64,000 bases of DNA from Aphelocoma coerulescens (taxonomy: Eukaryota; Chordata; Aves; Passeriformes; Corvidae): NCBI RefSeq assembly GCF_041296385.1, contig NW_027184083.1, positions 2,914,001 to 2,978,000 of the forward strand, given 5' to 3'. Within the stretch, counting starts at the first letter, position 1. Each line of letters begins with the position of its first letter. The position numbers and the translations under genes were made by a program. The notes beneath the pieces were generated by a model, which did no database searches, was not told the DNA's origin, and saw only the letters and a program-made list of their open reading frames with translations. This document shows positions 10,985-22,840 of this stretch, in pieces.

Positions 10985-11549
10985 TAACGCAACCAGGGGC
11001 TTGGAATCACAAGCCTCGGCATGCCCTCGGGCAGAGGGGATGCAGCGTTAGCCTCCACAACGTCCTCACTGGACGGCTCAGTGGAATCGGCGTGAGATGG
11101 GTGCGTGCGTTGGCTCCTCCTCAGAGGAAGCACATTGGGCGGCCGATGGATTAGGCTCGCGTTAGCCTGGAGGCAAAGAAGGCAGGAGGGGCTTCTGGTG
11201 TGGGTTCCAACAGGCTTGTTTGCAGGATGGTCCAGGGACCAGAGAGCCTCGAGGAGAAGCAGGCTCGCCCCTTTATGGGGGGGTGGAGCAAGGCAGGGAA
11301 AGAGAAAACAACCAATGGGGTACAAGCAGAGGGGAGGATACAATTTTTCAGAACAAATGGGGAAAACAGGGAGGCAGGAGTCATAACAGGGAACCAATTA
11401 ATAACTAAAAAAGGGAGAACTTTCTGGAACAGGGGAGGTAATTTAGGATTGGGAGCCACCCAGGGGGAGGTAACCTAGATCTCAGTGATCTCTTCTGGTG
11501 ACTGACATTTGATGGTTTCAGCCCAAGAGCAGGCTGAGCCACTCCAACA
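10985..11549 (-). repeat. 3' LTR of nested class II provirus (family H)
   Basis: On the minus strand it begins TGTTGGAG and ends GCGTTA. It is the same length as the 5' copy. The family recurs as a plus-strand solo LTR at 46911-47520. Confidence 0.9.
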
Positions 11550-11761
11550 TCTCCCCCTTCTTTATTACATTGAAAAGGAAGGGAGGATTTAAGGGATTTA
11601 AAAATTAAATACTTAAAAACAGGAAGGGCTAATAAAATTAACTCCATAAAGAAACCCCATACAATGTCCTTGATAATTGAAGGAATCCGGCCACTGGAGC
11701 TCCCGGTGTACAGGAGGAGCTGCAGCAGCAGGTGGGACAGCAGCATGCAGGATGTCATCAC
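11405..11761 (-). CDS. small hydrophobic ORF between integrase and 3' LTR
   Basis: A 118-codon frame whose first half holds a long hydrophobic run (GFFMELILLALPVFKYLIF, about residues 35-53). It overlaps the 3' LTR. A similar short membrane-type ORF lies at the same place in the provirus at 57553-62414. The best guess is a remnant of the Env transmembrane anchor. The function is not recognised. Confidence 0.3.
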   Translation of the reverse strand: MMTSCMLLSHLLLQLLLYTGSSSGRIPSIIKDIVWGFFMELILLALPVFKYLIFKSLKSSLPFQCNKEGGDVGVAQPALGLKPSNVSHQKRSLRSRLPPPGWLPILNYLPCSRKFSLF

Positions 11762-11958
11762 GCAGTCATGGGAGATAACTTTAGGGACAGTGTAACATAA
11801 ATAAAATTAATACAAATGCAATTAACTTAAATAACAATGGCTCCCTTGGACTCCCCCTCTTTCAAAACAAAGGGCCACTTAGGGGAGGAAAACACATTAG
11901 AGAAGGTGGGAATGGGAATGTTTGTCTTTGCAGCCTGGGAGGAGAATTTCTTGTTTAT

Positions 11959-12651
11959 TCAGGTCTTGTTTCTCCTCCTTTTCCAGGCAGTTGCTACTGC
12001 GTTTTCAGGCTGTTTTGGTTTTAATGTCTTTGTTAAAAAGGGTTTGATCCACTTTCCAGGGATCCATTTAGGTCCTTCTGGGGTTGATACATATCCATAC
12101 CCCCTTCCCCAAGTGATTAAGGGGTATGGGCCGCGTATTTGCAGCGTGTCTGGGTCTTTTACCAAGACATCGGATCTTTCAGTTAGCTTAGCCTTGGTTG
12201 AATTTGTAAAGTGCCTTAAAATAGGAGGGTTCAGTTCTTCACGGGAGCAGTTTAAAAAATTTAAAGTGAAGAGTGCTTTGGCGAGTCTTAAAACGGGGGC
12301 ATTAGTCTCATTGCCTCCTTTCTGCTGTTCAAGCAGTCTTTTTAATGTTTGGTGTTTGCGCTCAACAATTGACTGGCCTGTAGGAGAATGGGGGATGCCG
12401 GTGACATGTTCCACACCCCACTCACTCATGAATCTGTTTAACTCTGCAGAGGTGTACGCAGGGCCATTGACAGTTTTTAATTTATTTGGTGTCCCCAACA
12501 CAGCAAAGGCCCTGACTAGGTGGTTGATGACATCTTTGGCCCTCTCCCCATGGTGAGCTGAGGCAAAGGTTGCACCAGAAAAGTATCCACAGAAACGTGA
12601 ATATATTTCTGGCGGCCAAACTGGGGGAAGTGGGTGACATCTTTTTGCCAT
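11959..12651 (-). pseudogene. pol: class II integrase core and C-terminus, catalytic Asp lost
   Basis: The catalytic core and C-terminal domain are open for 230 codons. The Glu of the D,D-35-E triad is present (SPTGQSIVE). The second Asp is replaced by Val (KTVNGPAY, where KTDNGPAY is the family form seen elsewhere in this window). The region before about 12651 is frame-shifted from the RNase H part. Loss of a catalytic Asp would abolish strand transfer. The C-terminal GKWIKPF block and basic tail are intact. Confidence 0.8.
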
Positions 12652-12671
12652 ACCTCACAACTGCCTAGGCC

Positions 12672-13905
12672 TCAGGGGTTAACCCCCTGACCTAATGGTG
12701 GAAGCTGATGTTTCTGCCAGTTGGGGCATGTTGCCACAATGGCTTTCGCCTGGTCTTTGGTGAGGTGGAACATCCGGACGAGGGCTGGAACATTTTGATG
12801 GAATGTGGCATGGCTCAACTGAGCTTGCTGGAATCTATTAGGCAAGTTTGCCATCTCAATAGGCATGGCTAGTGCATCAGCTCTCCGATTCCCCTCTGCG
12901 ATGAACCCTGGCAGATCAGTGTGTGACCTCACATGCATTACGTAAAAGGGTTGCTTTTGGTGGGAGACAATTTGGATTAGCTTCGAAAGAAATTTATAGA
13001 TTTTTGGATTCGCCACCTCGCTGAGTGATGTTCTTTCTGCTCTGGACACCACTCCTGCTACATATGTGGAATCTGTTACCAAATTAAAAGGTTCGTTGAA
13101 CCACTCAAATGCTCTGACCACTGCAGCAAGCTCTGCAACCTGCGGTGATCCTTCAACCACCTGCACATCAGACTCCCACTTCTGAGTGCAAGGATTCCTC
13201 CAAGCGATGAGAGACTTGTGAGATGCCCCAGAACCATCCGTAAAGATCGTCAGGGCATTGAGGGGTTCATGACTCTGAATTTCTTTTGGAATTAATTTAA
13301 AGGCCGAATTGAACAATTTGTGTTTCAGGTTGTGAGCCGATATTTGTCCCAAATAACTATCAAAGGCAAATTGGAGATGATTGTTGTTTTGAAGGAGATG
13401 GTCCAGTGCATTGGTTGTTAGTGGCAGGTAAACACGTGAAATCACACCCTGCAAGGGTACAGAGGCGAGACCTAGCCTTTATCATCAACTGAGCCATGAG
13501 CTCCTGTGGCGTGGTAATACTTTTGGACAGCTGGTGCGAGAGGAAAACCCACTCAATAATCAGAAGGGGATCCCTCTGCACCTTGTCCCACTGGAAAACC
13601 AGCCCATGGAGGTATGGCATTTTCCCCAACACTATGAACTGAAAGGGCAGACCTGGGGCATAATGATGGGCTTGGCGAGATGACAGCACCTCCTGGACTT
13701 TGATGAGGGAGTTTCTTGCCTCTTCTGTCAACTGCCTCAGGGATTTGAGATCCTCGTTCCCACGAAGCAGGTTGAACAGAGGGGCAAGGTCCCCAGTCGT
13801 CAGTCCCAGGAGCTGCCTCACCCAGTTGATGGACTCGCATAGTTGATGGAGTTCCTGCAGAGTCTTGGGGTTATCATTGATCTTTAATGGTTGGGGCACC
13901 ACCAT
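12672..13905 (-). pseudogene. pol: class II RT connection, RNase H and integrase zinc domain
   Basis: RNase H cuts the RNA strand of RNA/DNA hybrids. The first three catalytic acids are visible: TDGSG, AELAAV and TDSTYV, followed by HVRSHTDLPGF. The integrase zinc domain follows (HATFH), but the second Cys of its CxxC pair is Trp (CPNW). The connection domain (13905-13360) is in another frame from RNase H (13454-12672), so a frameshift separates them. Confidence 0.8.
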
Positions 13906-14016
13906 CTGCTCCTCTAATTTTAGTCCTAGATATTTAAAAGGTGAGGTGTTCTGGACCTTATCGGGATGGATTTCGAATCCATCTGCCTCTAAAGCCCGGA
14001 TTACCTCCCCCAGAGT

Positions 14017-14574
14017 TCAGTCCAAGTACTGCTGCGTGGGCGCACACACCAAAACATTGTCCATGTAATGTAGGATCACAGCTCTAACTGCCTTTTTCCG
14101 GACAGGGGACAGAATGCGAGCGACATACCACTGGCAGATGATGGGCGAGTTTTTCATGCCTTGCAGCAGAACTCGCCAGTGGTCGCGCTGCATGGGAGCC
14201 TCTCGGTTGAGGGAAGGCACCAAGAAGGCAAACCGGGGTGCATCGTCCGAATGTAGGGGGATATGGAAGGAGTCCATGATGTCTATGACTGCTAGCTTCC
14301 ACTGCCTAGGGAGCATAGAGGGTGATGGCATTCTGGGCTGCAGGGGTCCCATGTCCTCAATGACCTCATTAATTTTCCGCAGGTCGTGAAGGAGTCTCCG
14401 CTTGTCTGTCCCCGGCTTCCAGATGACAAAGACTGGGGAGTTCCAAGCGCTGTTGGAAGGCTCAATGTTCCCCTTCCCCAGCTGCTCCTCCACGAGTGCA
14501 GTGAGCGCTCTCAATTGGTGGGTTTTTAAAGGCCACTGATCCACCCAGACCCTTTTATTGGTGAGCCAATTCAA
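14017..14574 (-). pseudogene. pol: class II reverse transcriptase, active site YMDN
   Basis: The fingers and palm of RT are open over 185 codons, with the LLQGMKNSP block. The catalytic box is YMDN rather than YMDD: the second Asp, needed for polymerisation, is Asn. The frame stops at about 14017 and homology continues at 13905. The homologous RT at 752-1426 keeps YMDD, so the change is specific to this copy. Confidence 0.85.
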
Positions 14575-14606
14575 TTTCTGGGTGGGGTGCTCCGCAGTGG
14601 CCCCTA

Positions 14607-15245
14607 CTAAAAATCCCGGGGTTGAAATGGGATCTCAACCCGGGCTCCCCACTGGGACATGAGATCCCTGCCCCACAATGTAAACCCAGAGTCAATAACA
14701 AATGGATGGACTGTTGCAATCCACCCCTCTGGACCCTCAATCTGGACAAGAGTCCTGCTCCTCTGGGCAGCCACGGATCCTCCCACACCCGTAACAATAC
14801 CTTCTGCCGGTTGCAACCCCCAATGTGACAGCCAGTTGTTGGAGGCGATGACCGTCACGTCTGCCCCAGTGTCCATCATCCCTGCTAGGCTGATGTCCAA
14901 GCCCTGGCATGAAATCTTGCAGCTTAGCATTGGCTTATCTTCCCTTACCACCTCAGCCCAGAAAACAGATGGGTTGTAGTTTTCTGGTGAACTTCTGGGC
15001 ATGAGGATGGCCTGGGCAAGAACCTGGCCAGCTGCAAGGAAGAAAGGCGGGTTAATACACTGTATGTTTACTGTAACGAGTCCTTGTGATCCTACTTGGA
15101 CGATCTCTGGTGTTATTGAGATCTCTGGTGGTGTACGCGTGGTGTCTCCTATAACAAACAAGCAGCAGTCTTTCAGTCCTTTGCAGCTCACGAGGACCCG
15201 TCGAGGTGTGATGGAGTCCATTGTGGTTGCAGTAGTGGTAGTCAC
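14607..15245 (-). CDS. pro: class II dUTPase-protease region, open
   Basis: A 212-codon open frame with a dUTPase-like N-terminal half and an aspartic protease with the canonical DTGADVT active site (near residue 128). It has the usual GGSVAAQ flap region and the LWGRDLM block near the C-terminus. It lies between nucleocapsid and RT. It is one of the few undamaged stretches of this provirus. Confidence 0.75.
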   Translation of the reverse strand: MTTTTATTMDSITPRRVLVSCKGLKDCCLFVIGDTTRTPPEISITPEIVQVGSQGLVTVNIQCINPPFFLAAGQVLAQAILMPRSSPENYNPSVFWAEVVREDKPMLSCKISCQGLDISLAGMMDTGADVTVIASNNWLSHWGLQPAEGIVTGVGGSVAAQRSRTLVQIEGPEGWIATVHPFVIDSGFTLWGRDLMSQWGARVEIPFQPRDF

Positions 15246-15370
15246 AGTTTTTCTGGTTGCGGCTTCTTTATTTATGTCATCACGTGGGGCCGCAGATCCG
15301 CTCTGGGTCCTCAGTTTCCCGGCTGTACCTCCATGGGAGTGGGCGATGCTACTTGCCCTGGGGAAACAGC

Positions 15371-17182
15371 TCAGGAACTTTGATTAATTGGGGCTGGAGC
15401 TCTGCAGTTCCGGGCCACATGTCCTGGCTTGCCACATCTGTGACAAGTCCAGGTTCTGTTTGTCATCCTCTTGTCCTGAGGTGCAGTTGCCTCAGCGGCA
15501 CCCGCAGCTCCTACCACATTCCCCCTCGTTTTTAAATTTGGTTGGCCAATTGGAACTAAGGTTGTGCAGTGTCGAATCATCTGCTTTAAGCGTTGGTAGA
15601 GGATCAAGTGGAAGGGTCATAATCACTCTCTTACAAGGTTCATTTGCATTAGGTTTTGCTATTTGAGTGATTATACTTTCTCTAATTCTTGTATCTTCCA
15701 CTTGCTTCTCCACCACTAATTTTAATTTGTCAATAAAGTCAATAAATGGCTCATTTGGAAGTTGCCGAATTTCAGTAAAATTTAGCAGAGGCACCGATTT
15801 AGGGGGCATCATTAAAAATGCTTGCTCCGCTGCATGCTTTACAGCATTTAAAACCAGCTCTGGGGTGTTTCGGGCCTGGTCTTGTGGCTTGGCAAGCAAC
15901 CCCTCACCGGTAAGGTGGTCCATGGAAACCCCTGCGTTATTAGGGTCTTGCAATAGGATTGGGAGGACCTCTCTTAGTTGCTTTCTCCACCCGTCATCCC
16001 ACAACTCGAATTCGGCTGGAGAAAGCAAGCAAGAAAAAATGCTTTGGAGGTCTGCTGGGACCAGCACTGTATTAGTGAGGGTGGCCCGCAGGAGATTCTG
16101 GAAATATGGACTCTCCCTCCCAAACTCCTTCTGGGCTTTACAAAGTTCTTTGAGCCCAGCAGGGTCAAAGGCTTTCCAAGTGGGGTTGCCGCCAGCTCGG
16201 TTATAAGTAACCGGAGCAGTGAAGGGACCAACAGAGGCACCCGGTTCCCGGTTCAAGATGGCGTCGGTTCCGGTTTCCACAGCGTGGGAACCGGAAGATG
16301 AGGCGTGGGAACCAGAAGGCTCCTCCTGGTAGGCGGGGGCTGAGGACAAAGAGGAGTGGCCACGGGAAGGGCGGGGACTCCAGATGCAGGGGGCAGGACC
16401 CGACGCGAAGGAGGAGCTCACAGATGTCACGTTAGGAGGGGGTGGGGCCAAGAAAGGACGAGGAGGAGGGGGGAGAAGAGGATTTTGGGAAGAAGGAAAA
16501 AAGGCAGGCTGTGCCATGCGGTCTCCTCCATTTTGGGGGAATGCAGGAACAGCAGGGAAAGGGGACAAAACGGTGGACAAAGAAAAGCCTTCACTATCAT
16601 TTTCAGGGCAATAAAACTGTGAACCCTGGGAACCGCTTTTCAGGCGAACAACCGGGGAAGAGGGCATAGGAGAGCGGGTTTGGGTAGAAGCCGAAACAGC
16701 CTGGCCAGGGCTACTTCAGCGGGGTGGCTGAGAGGATCGAGGAGAGTCAGGGAGACGGTGGCACCCCTGTGCCTCTGGGCATTTTACACCTCCCGATCTT
16801 CTCAGCGAAGGGGTAGTGGAATGAGGAACGCAAGGGGGGGAGGAGGGACTTGGGAAGAACTGGGGAGAACTCGGGGCTCTTCTTTTATTTTCCGATTAGC
16901 TTTGTGTATATTTCTCAAAGCCCAGACCATGTAGAGAAACCTCTCTCCGGAGGGATCTCCCCTTTGGTTTAATTCTAATATTTTGTCCCCTACAAATTGC
17001 CAAAATGTGGCCGACTTCAAATTAACAGGGGACATCTGGGGAAAATAAAAGAAGAGCCACTTCACAAACCTTTTCAAAAACCCCTTTGATAATTTTAACC
17101 CACAATTCTTCAGGGACTCCCCAACTTGGAGATAAACCTCCCGCTGAGGCTGGGAAAGCTTAGCTCCCAGCCTCAACTTCAC
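15371..17182 (-). pseudogene. gag: class II gag (MA, proline-rich, CA, NC), frameshifted
   Basis: The matrix domain (from about 17167, with LGAKLSQPQ) contains LKRFVKWLF and a FW...GDKI block. A proline-rich segment follows, then capsid (about 16200-15650) and nucleocapsid with one zinc knuckle (CHRCGKPGHVARNC, about 15430-15470). Matrix, capsid and nucleocapsid lie in three different frame stretches (17182-16802, 16667-15492, 15607-15371), so at least two indels have occurred. The matrix shares its LSxPQ and WLFxxFP pattern with the cold-shock ORF at 51575. Confidence 0.85.
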
Positions 17183-17467
17183 CCACCACCGGCAAAAAGG
17201 AGAAACTAAAAGTAATTTCCCAGGGGCCGGGAATCACAAGAATACTCACACACACGAGAAGAAGACACAGGCGTCCGGTCCTGGAAACAAAAAGGCACAG
17301 TGGGGTCCTCCGAGTCAGGCTGTTCTCCTGGCACGAGTTGGCAACCTCCTCTCGGAGCACGGCTTTTAAAACAGAGCGCGCTGCCACGAGAGGGGTCGGT
17401 GGCTCCGAATCGCTGACGCTCGCAGCCCCCTGGCAGCGAGGACAATGCAGGAACGCACGTGTGTGTC

Positions 17468-17487
17468 GTCCCTGTTTGGGGCGCCGA
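17468..17487 (-). other. primer binding site, tRNA-Lys-like
   Basis: The minus strand reads GGCGCCCCAAACAGGGAC next to the inner edge of the 5' LTR, resembling tRNA-Lys primer sites with a few changes. Its place between the LTR and gag confirms the provirus orientation. Confidence 0.6.
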
Positions 17488-17489
17488 CC

Positions 17490-18054
17490 TAACGCAACCA
17501 GGGGCTTGTTATCACAAGCCTCGGCGTGCCCTCGGGCAGAGGGGATGCAGTGTTAGCCTCCACAACGTCCTCGCTGGATGGCTCAGTGGAATCGGGGTGG
17601 GATGAATGCGTGTGCTGGCTCCTCCTCAGAGGAAGCACGTCGGGCGGCTGATGGATTAGACCCGCATTAGTCCGGAGGCAAAGAAGGCGGGAGGGGCTTC
17701 TGGTATGGGTTCCAACAGGCTTGTTTGCAGGATGGTCCAGGGACCAGAGAGCCTCGAGGAGAAGCAGGCTCGCCCCTTTATGGGGGGGTGGAGCAAGGCA
17801 GGGAAAGAGAAAACAACCAATGGGGTACAAGCAGAGGGGAGGATACAATTTTTCAGAACAAATGGGGAAAACAGGGAGGCAGGAGTCATAACAGGGAACC
17901 AATTAATAACTAAAAAAGGGAGAACTTTCTGGAACAGGGGAGGTGATTTTGGATTGGGAGCCACCCAGGGGGAGGTAACCTAGATCTCAGTGATCTCTTC
18001 TGGTGACTGACATTTGATGGTTTCAGCCCGAGAGCAGGCTGAGCCACCCCAACA
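17490..18054 (-). repeat. 5' LTR of nested class II provirus (family H)
   Basis: It is paired with 10985-11549 and has the same 565-bp length and the same ends. The outer edge abuts the GTGTAC target duplication at 18055-18060. Confidence 0.9.
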
Positions 18055-19770
18055 GTGTACTACTCCAAAAGGGTACTTTGAATCTGTATCTATAGTTCCC
18101 TTCTTGTGTGCTAAATATTCCAGTGCCCTTTTTAGGGCATATAATTCGCAAGTCTGAGCTGGCCAGTTTGAGGGTAATTTTCCTTTTTCAATGGTTTGCA
18201 TAGTTCCCCCATCAACTAAAGCATATCCTGACATTCTTTTTCCTTGTACACATCTGGAAGAACCGTCTACATATATTATTTCTCCTTCTGAAAGGGCTTG
18301 TTCCTCGAGATCTTCTTGAACTTTGGTTTGGTATTGGATAATTTCTAAGCAGTTGTGTGTCAGGTTATCTTTCAGCTCTCCATATAAGAATTGAGCTGGA
18401 TTTAGATTCTTGCTCACTTCCAGTGTCGAATCATCACTATCTATCAGAATTGCTTCATTTTTTAGCATCCTAGAATCTGTTAACCGTTTTTCAGCTTTCT
18501 GGTTTAGCACATTTCGAACTGCATGAGGTGTGTATACTATCAGCTTGCTCCCAAAAGTAAGCTTATGACTTTCTTCTACCAAGATTGCAGTAGCTGCTAT
18601 AGCTTGAATACATATTGGCCAGCCATGGCTTACTGGATCTAATATCTTTGACAAGTAAGCTATTGGTCTCTTCACTCCTCCCCACTCCTGGACCAGAACT
18701 CCATGAGCTACTCCATTTTCCACATTCACATACAGATGAAAGGGTTTTTCTAATGAGGGTAAGCTTAAAGCTGGTACTGAGGCGAGTTTTAATTTCAGTT
18801 CCTCTAATTTACCGTTATCCTCTTTGGTCCATTTTGTATCATCTCCTTCTGTCAACTTTTCATACAGAAATTTTACAGCTAGTGGGGATCCTTCGATCCA
18901 TAGCCTACAATATCCCAATAATCCAAGTAACTTTCTAATTTCTCTCTTTGAAGAAGGAGGGGGAAGGGATAGAATCCCTTCGATTCTCTCAGGGCTTAAT
19001 TCTCGACTTCCCTTGCTTATTAAGTGACCAAGATATTTTATTTCTGATTCTACAAATTGCAGTTTCCCTTTTGATACTCTTAACCCCTCTTCTCCAAGAA
19101 AATTCAGAAGTTTTATCATTGCTTCTCTGACTTCACTTTCAGCTTCCCCAGATAATAAGAGATCATCCACATACTGGATTATTTGTATTTCTGGTGGAGT
19201 AGGGAAGGCTTGTAATATTGTTTCTAAAGCTTGTCCAAATAGGTTTGGCGATTCTGTAAATCCCTGTGGTAATCCTGTCCATCTCAGTTGCTGCTTTCTC
19301 CCGGTATTTGGATCCTCCCATTCAAAGGCAGAAATATCTCAGCTTTCTTCAGCCAGTGGGCAGGTCCAGAAAGCATCCTTTAAATCCACTACACTAAACC
19401 ACTGGTGCTGGGGTGGGACTTTACTCAGGAGAGTATAGGGATTGGGTACCACAGGATAACGAGCCCGAGTCCTCTTATTAACTTCCTGTAAGTCTTGCAC
19501 TAATCTATAAGTCCCATCAGGCTTTCTTACTGGTAGAATAGGTGTGTTATGAGGAGACATACAAGGTTCTAATGTCCCATCCTTTATTAGTCCCTCTATT
19601 ACTGGTTTTAAGCCTTCTCGTCCTTCTAAGGATATAGGGTACTGACGTACATGTATGGGACATTCTTCTTTCTCAGTCGTGACCCTTATGGGGTCAATGT
19701 CCAGTCCTCCTCTATTCCCTTCTCCAGCCCAAACCTCCTTGTTAATTTTTTTATTCATCTTCTTGACCAA
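18055..19770 (-). pseudogene. pol: gammaretrovirus-like RT and RNase H N-terminus
   Basis: RT fingers run 19770-19339. A stop codon follows (about 19337), then palm, thumb, connection and RNase H to the insertion point. The YVDD catalytic box is present, encoded near 19170, and the next stretch is open for about 370 codons. RNase H shows YVDGSS, CELYALKRAL and DSKYP before the class II provirus cuts it at 18055. The remaining half is at 10592-10924. The YVDD box, gene order and protease type indicate class I. Confidence 0.85.
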
Positions 19771-19909
19771 GTTTTAAAATTCTAGCCGTCATTTTCCCTT
19801 CTTCTGGTATAACTCCTATTCCCAACTCCACCTGTAAATCCCTCCCTAATAAATTACTACCTGCCCCAGGGACTAATAAAACATCCTCCATCCAAATTCT
19901 GGTTTCCCC

Positions 19910-20092
19910 TTAGATTACCACGTCTTTTATGACAGGAACTGTAAAACTTTCTCCTTTTGCCCCTGTTACTTTTACGGTATCTTTACTTATACTACAACCT
20001 TTTGGAGTATTCACTAGGCAGGTTCTTTCAGCCCCTGTATCAACCACAAATTCTGACTCCTCCTCCTGGGGACCAACTTTTAACATTATCAC
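19910..20092 (-). pseudogene. pro: gammaretrovirus-like protease, truncated frame
   Basis: A 60-codon stretch with the aspartic protease motif VVDTGAERT and a following substrate-loop region. It lies between gag and RT on the same strand. The frame ends early at 19910. Homology to the rest of protease continues in pieces toward RT. Confidence 0.65.
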
Positions 20093-20164
20093 AGGCTCTA
20101 GATGGTATTTGTCCCCCAGAAAATAGAGCTGGTGACATCCCTACTCCTCGTCTGGACCTGTTTC

Positions 20165-21656
20165 TCAGAAGATTTTCACATCCCTCTTTAAGTGAGGGCA
20201 TTCTCTTCTAAAATGCCCTTCCTCTCCACAGTAATAGCAAGCAGTTTTAGAATGCTCCTGAGTTTTTGTTTGTACTGAGTTCCTGTTTTTCCCCTTTTCT
20301 CCTTTTCTAAAGCCTGAATTTCTAGGAGTGGTATTCGGAGACCTCAGATTCCTTTGAAAGTTACTTTCTCTCATAGTGGCTACCATAATTTTGGCTTCTA
20401 CTTTGGCTTTTTCTTCATCCCTCCTGACATAAACTTTTTGAGCCTCTTTTAATAAGTCATTTAATGATCCTTCGTGCCAGTCTTCCAAATTTTCTAGTTT
20501 CTTCCTAATATCTGGCCAAGCATGAGTGACAAAATTGACTCTTAATAAAGCCTGCCCAGCTACTGTCTCAGGACCTATCCTAGAAAATTGTTCCATATTT
20601 CTCCTAAGTCTCTCTAACCATTCAGTTGGAGACTCTTCCTTTCCCTGTTGCCCTTCAAAAGCCCTTTTTAAATTCTGCCCTCGAGGTGCTGCCTCTTTTA
20701 TTCCTTTGATTATTAGATTATGGTAATCATTCATATTCCTCCACCCAGCCTCTTCATTGTGATTCCAAGCAGGAGATGTCAATGGCATCTTCTGGTCTCC
20801 TGGCAGTCCCTGCTGGTTCTCTCTTTCCCAAATTCTCATACCTGCAACTCTAATAATTTCTTGTTCCTCTTGAGAAAATAATATTTTCATTATTGCTTGC
20901 ATCTCTTTCCAGGTGAAAATGTTTGGGCCTAAACATTGATCTAATTGTTCAGCTCTACCCACAGGATCGTCTAATAATCCTTTGACCTCCATTTTAAAAT
21001 TTCTAACCTCTGAAGAAGTGAGGGGGACGTTTACAAATCTTGTTCCCCCAGCTCCCATTGGAACTTCCCTTAAAGGGAACAAATGGACCTCCCCATCCCA
21101 ATTCTTGTGTCCTTTTTCTCTTATGATACTTCTTTCCTGTCTTGGGGGGGGGTGTCGGGAGATGGCCATTCTGTAACTGAGCTCCCCGTACTTTGGTGTT
21201 TTGCTTCCTCTTTAAGAGGAACAGCAGAAGCGGTCGTTGCCAGGGGAACGTTGCAGGCGAGGGAGTGGGGGTAGGAGGTGGGAATCCTCTCCGAGGCTGA
21301 TTCCTCCAGGAGTGGGGGGGGCGTAGGCAGGGACTGCCACCGGAACCGCCAAGGGGACAAGTTCTTCCGGCGGATAGCAGAGTTTGGCGTGGACTCTGCA
21401 CATGGTCCACAGCAGCCACGGCGGCAGGACTCTGTGCTGCCAGCGGACCCAGCGCGGCCCGCGGGGCCGAAGCCGGGTTCCATGGAGCAGTGGCAGACAA
21501 CACAGCGGGGACAGGGGCTGGTGGAAGGGCTGCTGACATCGGAATCGGGGCCGGAGCCGGGACTAGGGCGGCGGAGGACCCCAAAAGCAGTGGGCTGGGC
21601 TCCCACAGGACCCGCAAATGCAGCCTGGTCTGCCTGGATTCAGGGGACAGCAGCAT
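20165..21656 (-). pseudogene. gag: gammaretrovirus-like gag: proline-rich part, capsid, nucleocapsid
   Basis: The capsid (21169-about 20400) has the gamma-type core: FTWKEMQAI, then AFEGQQGKEESPTEWLERL, close to the major homology region of MLV-like capsids. A charged helix with VYVRRDEEKAKVE and a single CCHC zinc knuckle (CYYCGEEGHFRREC, about 20180-20240) follow. Upstream (21656-21003) a Pro/Ala-rich p12-like region is in another frame. The capsid-NC frame alone is 334 codons without a stop. The 5' part and leader (21660-22840) are not resolvable by eye. Confidence 0.8.
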
Positions 21657-21659
21657 CTA

Positions 21660-22840
21660 AAGGAGCTGTGCAGGGATGCGCAGATGCCGACAGAGACTCT
21701 AGGACAGATGGACACGCTCCAGCAGGCTCAGCCTCCCACGCTGGGGCAGGAAAAGAGCGTGAGGGGACCCCTGCTGCAGAGGAAGGAGCGGCAGAGAAAG
21801 TGATCCCTAGGGACTCCACGGGAACCCCCCTGGTGTTACCAGCCTCTAACCCCGTCTCACATTCGGGAGTTGTGTTATGTAACGGAGCGATACTTGATAA
21901 CTTTGTTGCACCGTGTAGCCCAGAGCTTCAGAACACTGGGTGGAAGGAGTGGTATTTCTCCCCAGCTCCCTTCTGGAGACTTTGCTATGTCAACAAAGAA
22001 TCACTGAATGCTCGTAGCACCTCCTGTCCAGCAAGGGAGGGTTCTCCCTGCACTTGTGCACCCCAATACGGTATATTTTTGTCAGCTCTGAATTTTCCCT
22101 TCTCCACCTTCAGGATGAGAAAAAAGCCTGACTTTGTCTCTTAGCTTTCCTGCTCATTCACAACTGAAAGCTGTTGATATCCTGGACTTGCTCCCATGAT
22201 GTTGGGCCCATTGTGCCTCTCCCAAATATCTTCCTCTACCCTAAAAAATAACTGATGGAGATGGAAAGTGCAGTAACCAGTCTAGTTACAGGAACAGGCC
22301 CAGGTGCCAGCTACAAATCTGTGCTACCTTCTGTCTACTGTCCGGACCTACCGAAACAGGGGTCGGTAAAAAAAAGAGTTTTTTCATAAATGCACCTGCT
22401 CTTTCATTTTTCTTTTATTTTCTGAGGGCTGCCAACCCTCTTGTGCCCTGAATGTCTCTCCAAGTCTCTACCCAAAGTCCTGACCCGAGCTGTGATGCTT
22501 CCAGCCAGGATCCCACCGTGAGGGGATGGCGAGAGTCCTGTGTGTCAGCCCTGGTCTGGAGGTTGAGCTGGGGGTGACAATTATCCCTTTTATGATGGCC
22601 TGTGAGCGGTGACTGCCAATTCTCCAAGGGCCATGGCATGTTTCTTCCGGGAGCAGGAGGTCCACTGTTACAAAGCTTCCATTTTTACAGAGGAAACATC
22701 TTCAGTTTCATTTTCTCCCTGTAGTGGCAGAAGAAACATCACTTACAGCTACTATTGTAAATAAACCAAAAGCATTTCAGACAGATTTGTTAAGTAGAAG
22801 CTTCTACTCCTCAAGGCACAGCCCCACTCTTTTTATGAGG
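21660..22840. other. unassigned stretch between gamma ERV gag and next LTR
   Basis: Probably the 5' end of the gamma ERV followed by old intergenic or intronic DNA. I found no convincing LTR ends, primer site or coding exon. Confidence 0.3.

Larger units (their letters stand above)
10985..18054 (-). mobile_element. complete class II provirus (565-bp LTRs), nested in gamma ERV
   Basis: 3' LTR 10985-11549, internal region, 5' LTR 17490-18054, all on the minus strand. A perfect 6-bp target duplication GTGTAC flanks it (10979-10984 and 18055-18060), as class II integrases make. By eye the two LTRs differ at about 30 of 565 positions, mostly toward one end, so the insertion is not recent. It has gag, dUTPase-protease, RT-RNase H and integrase, but no recognisable env. 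Confidence 0.92.

Noticed and set aside
20982..22144. 288-codon plus-strand frame at 21278-22144
   Set aside because: Antisense to the proline-rich gag part of the gamma ERV; no domain seen.
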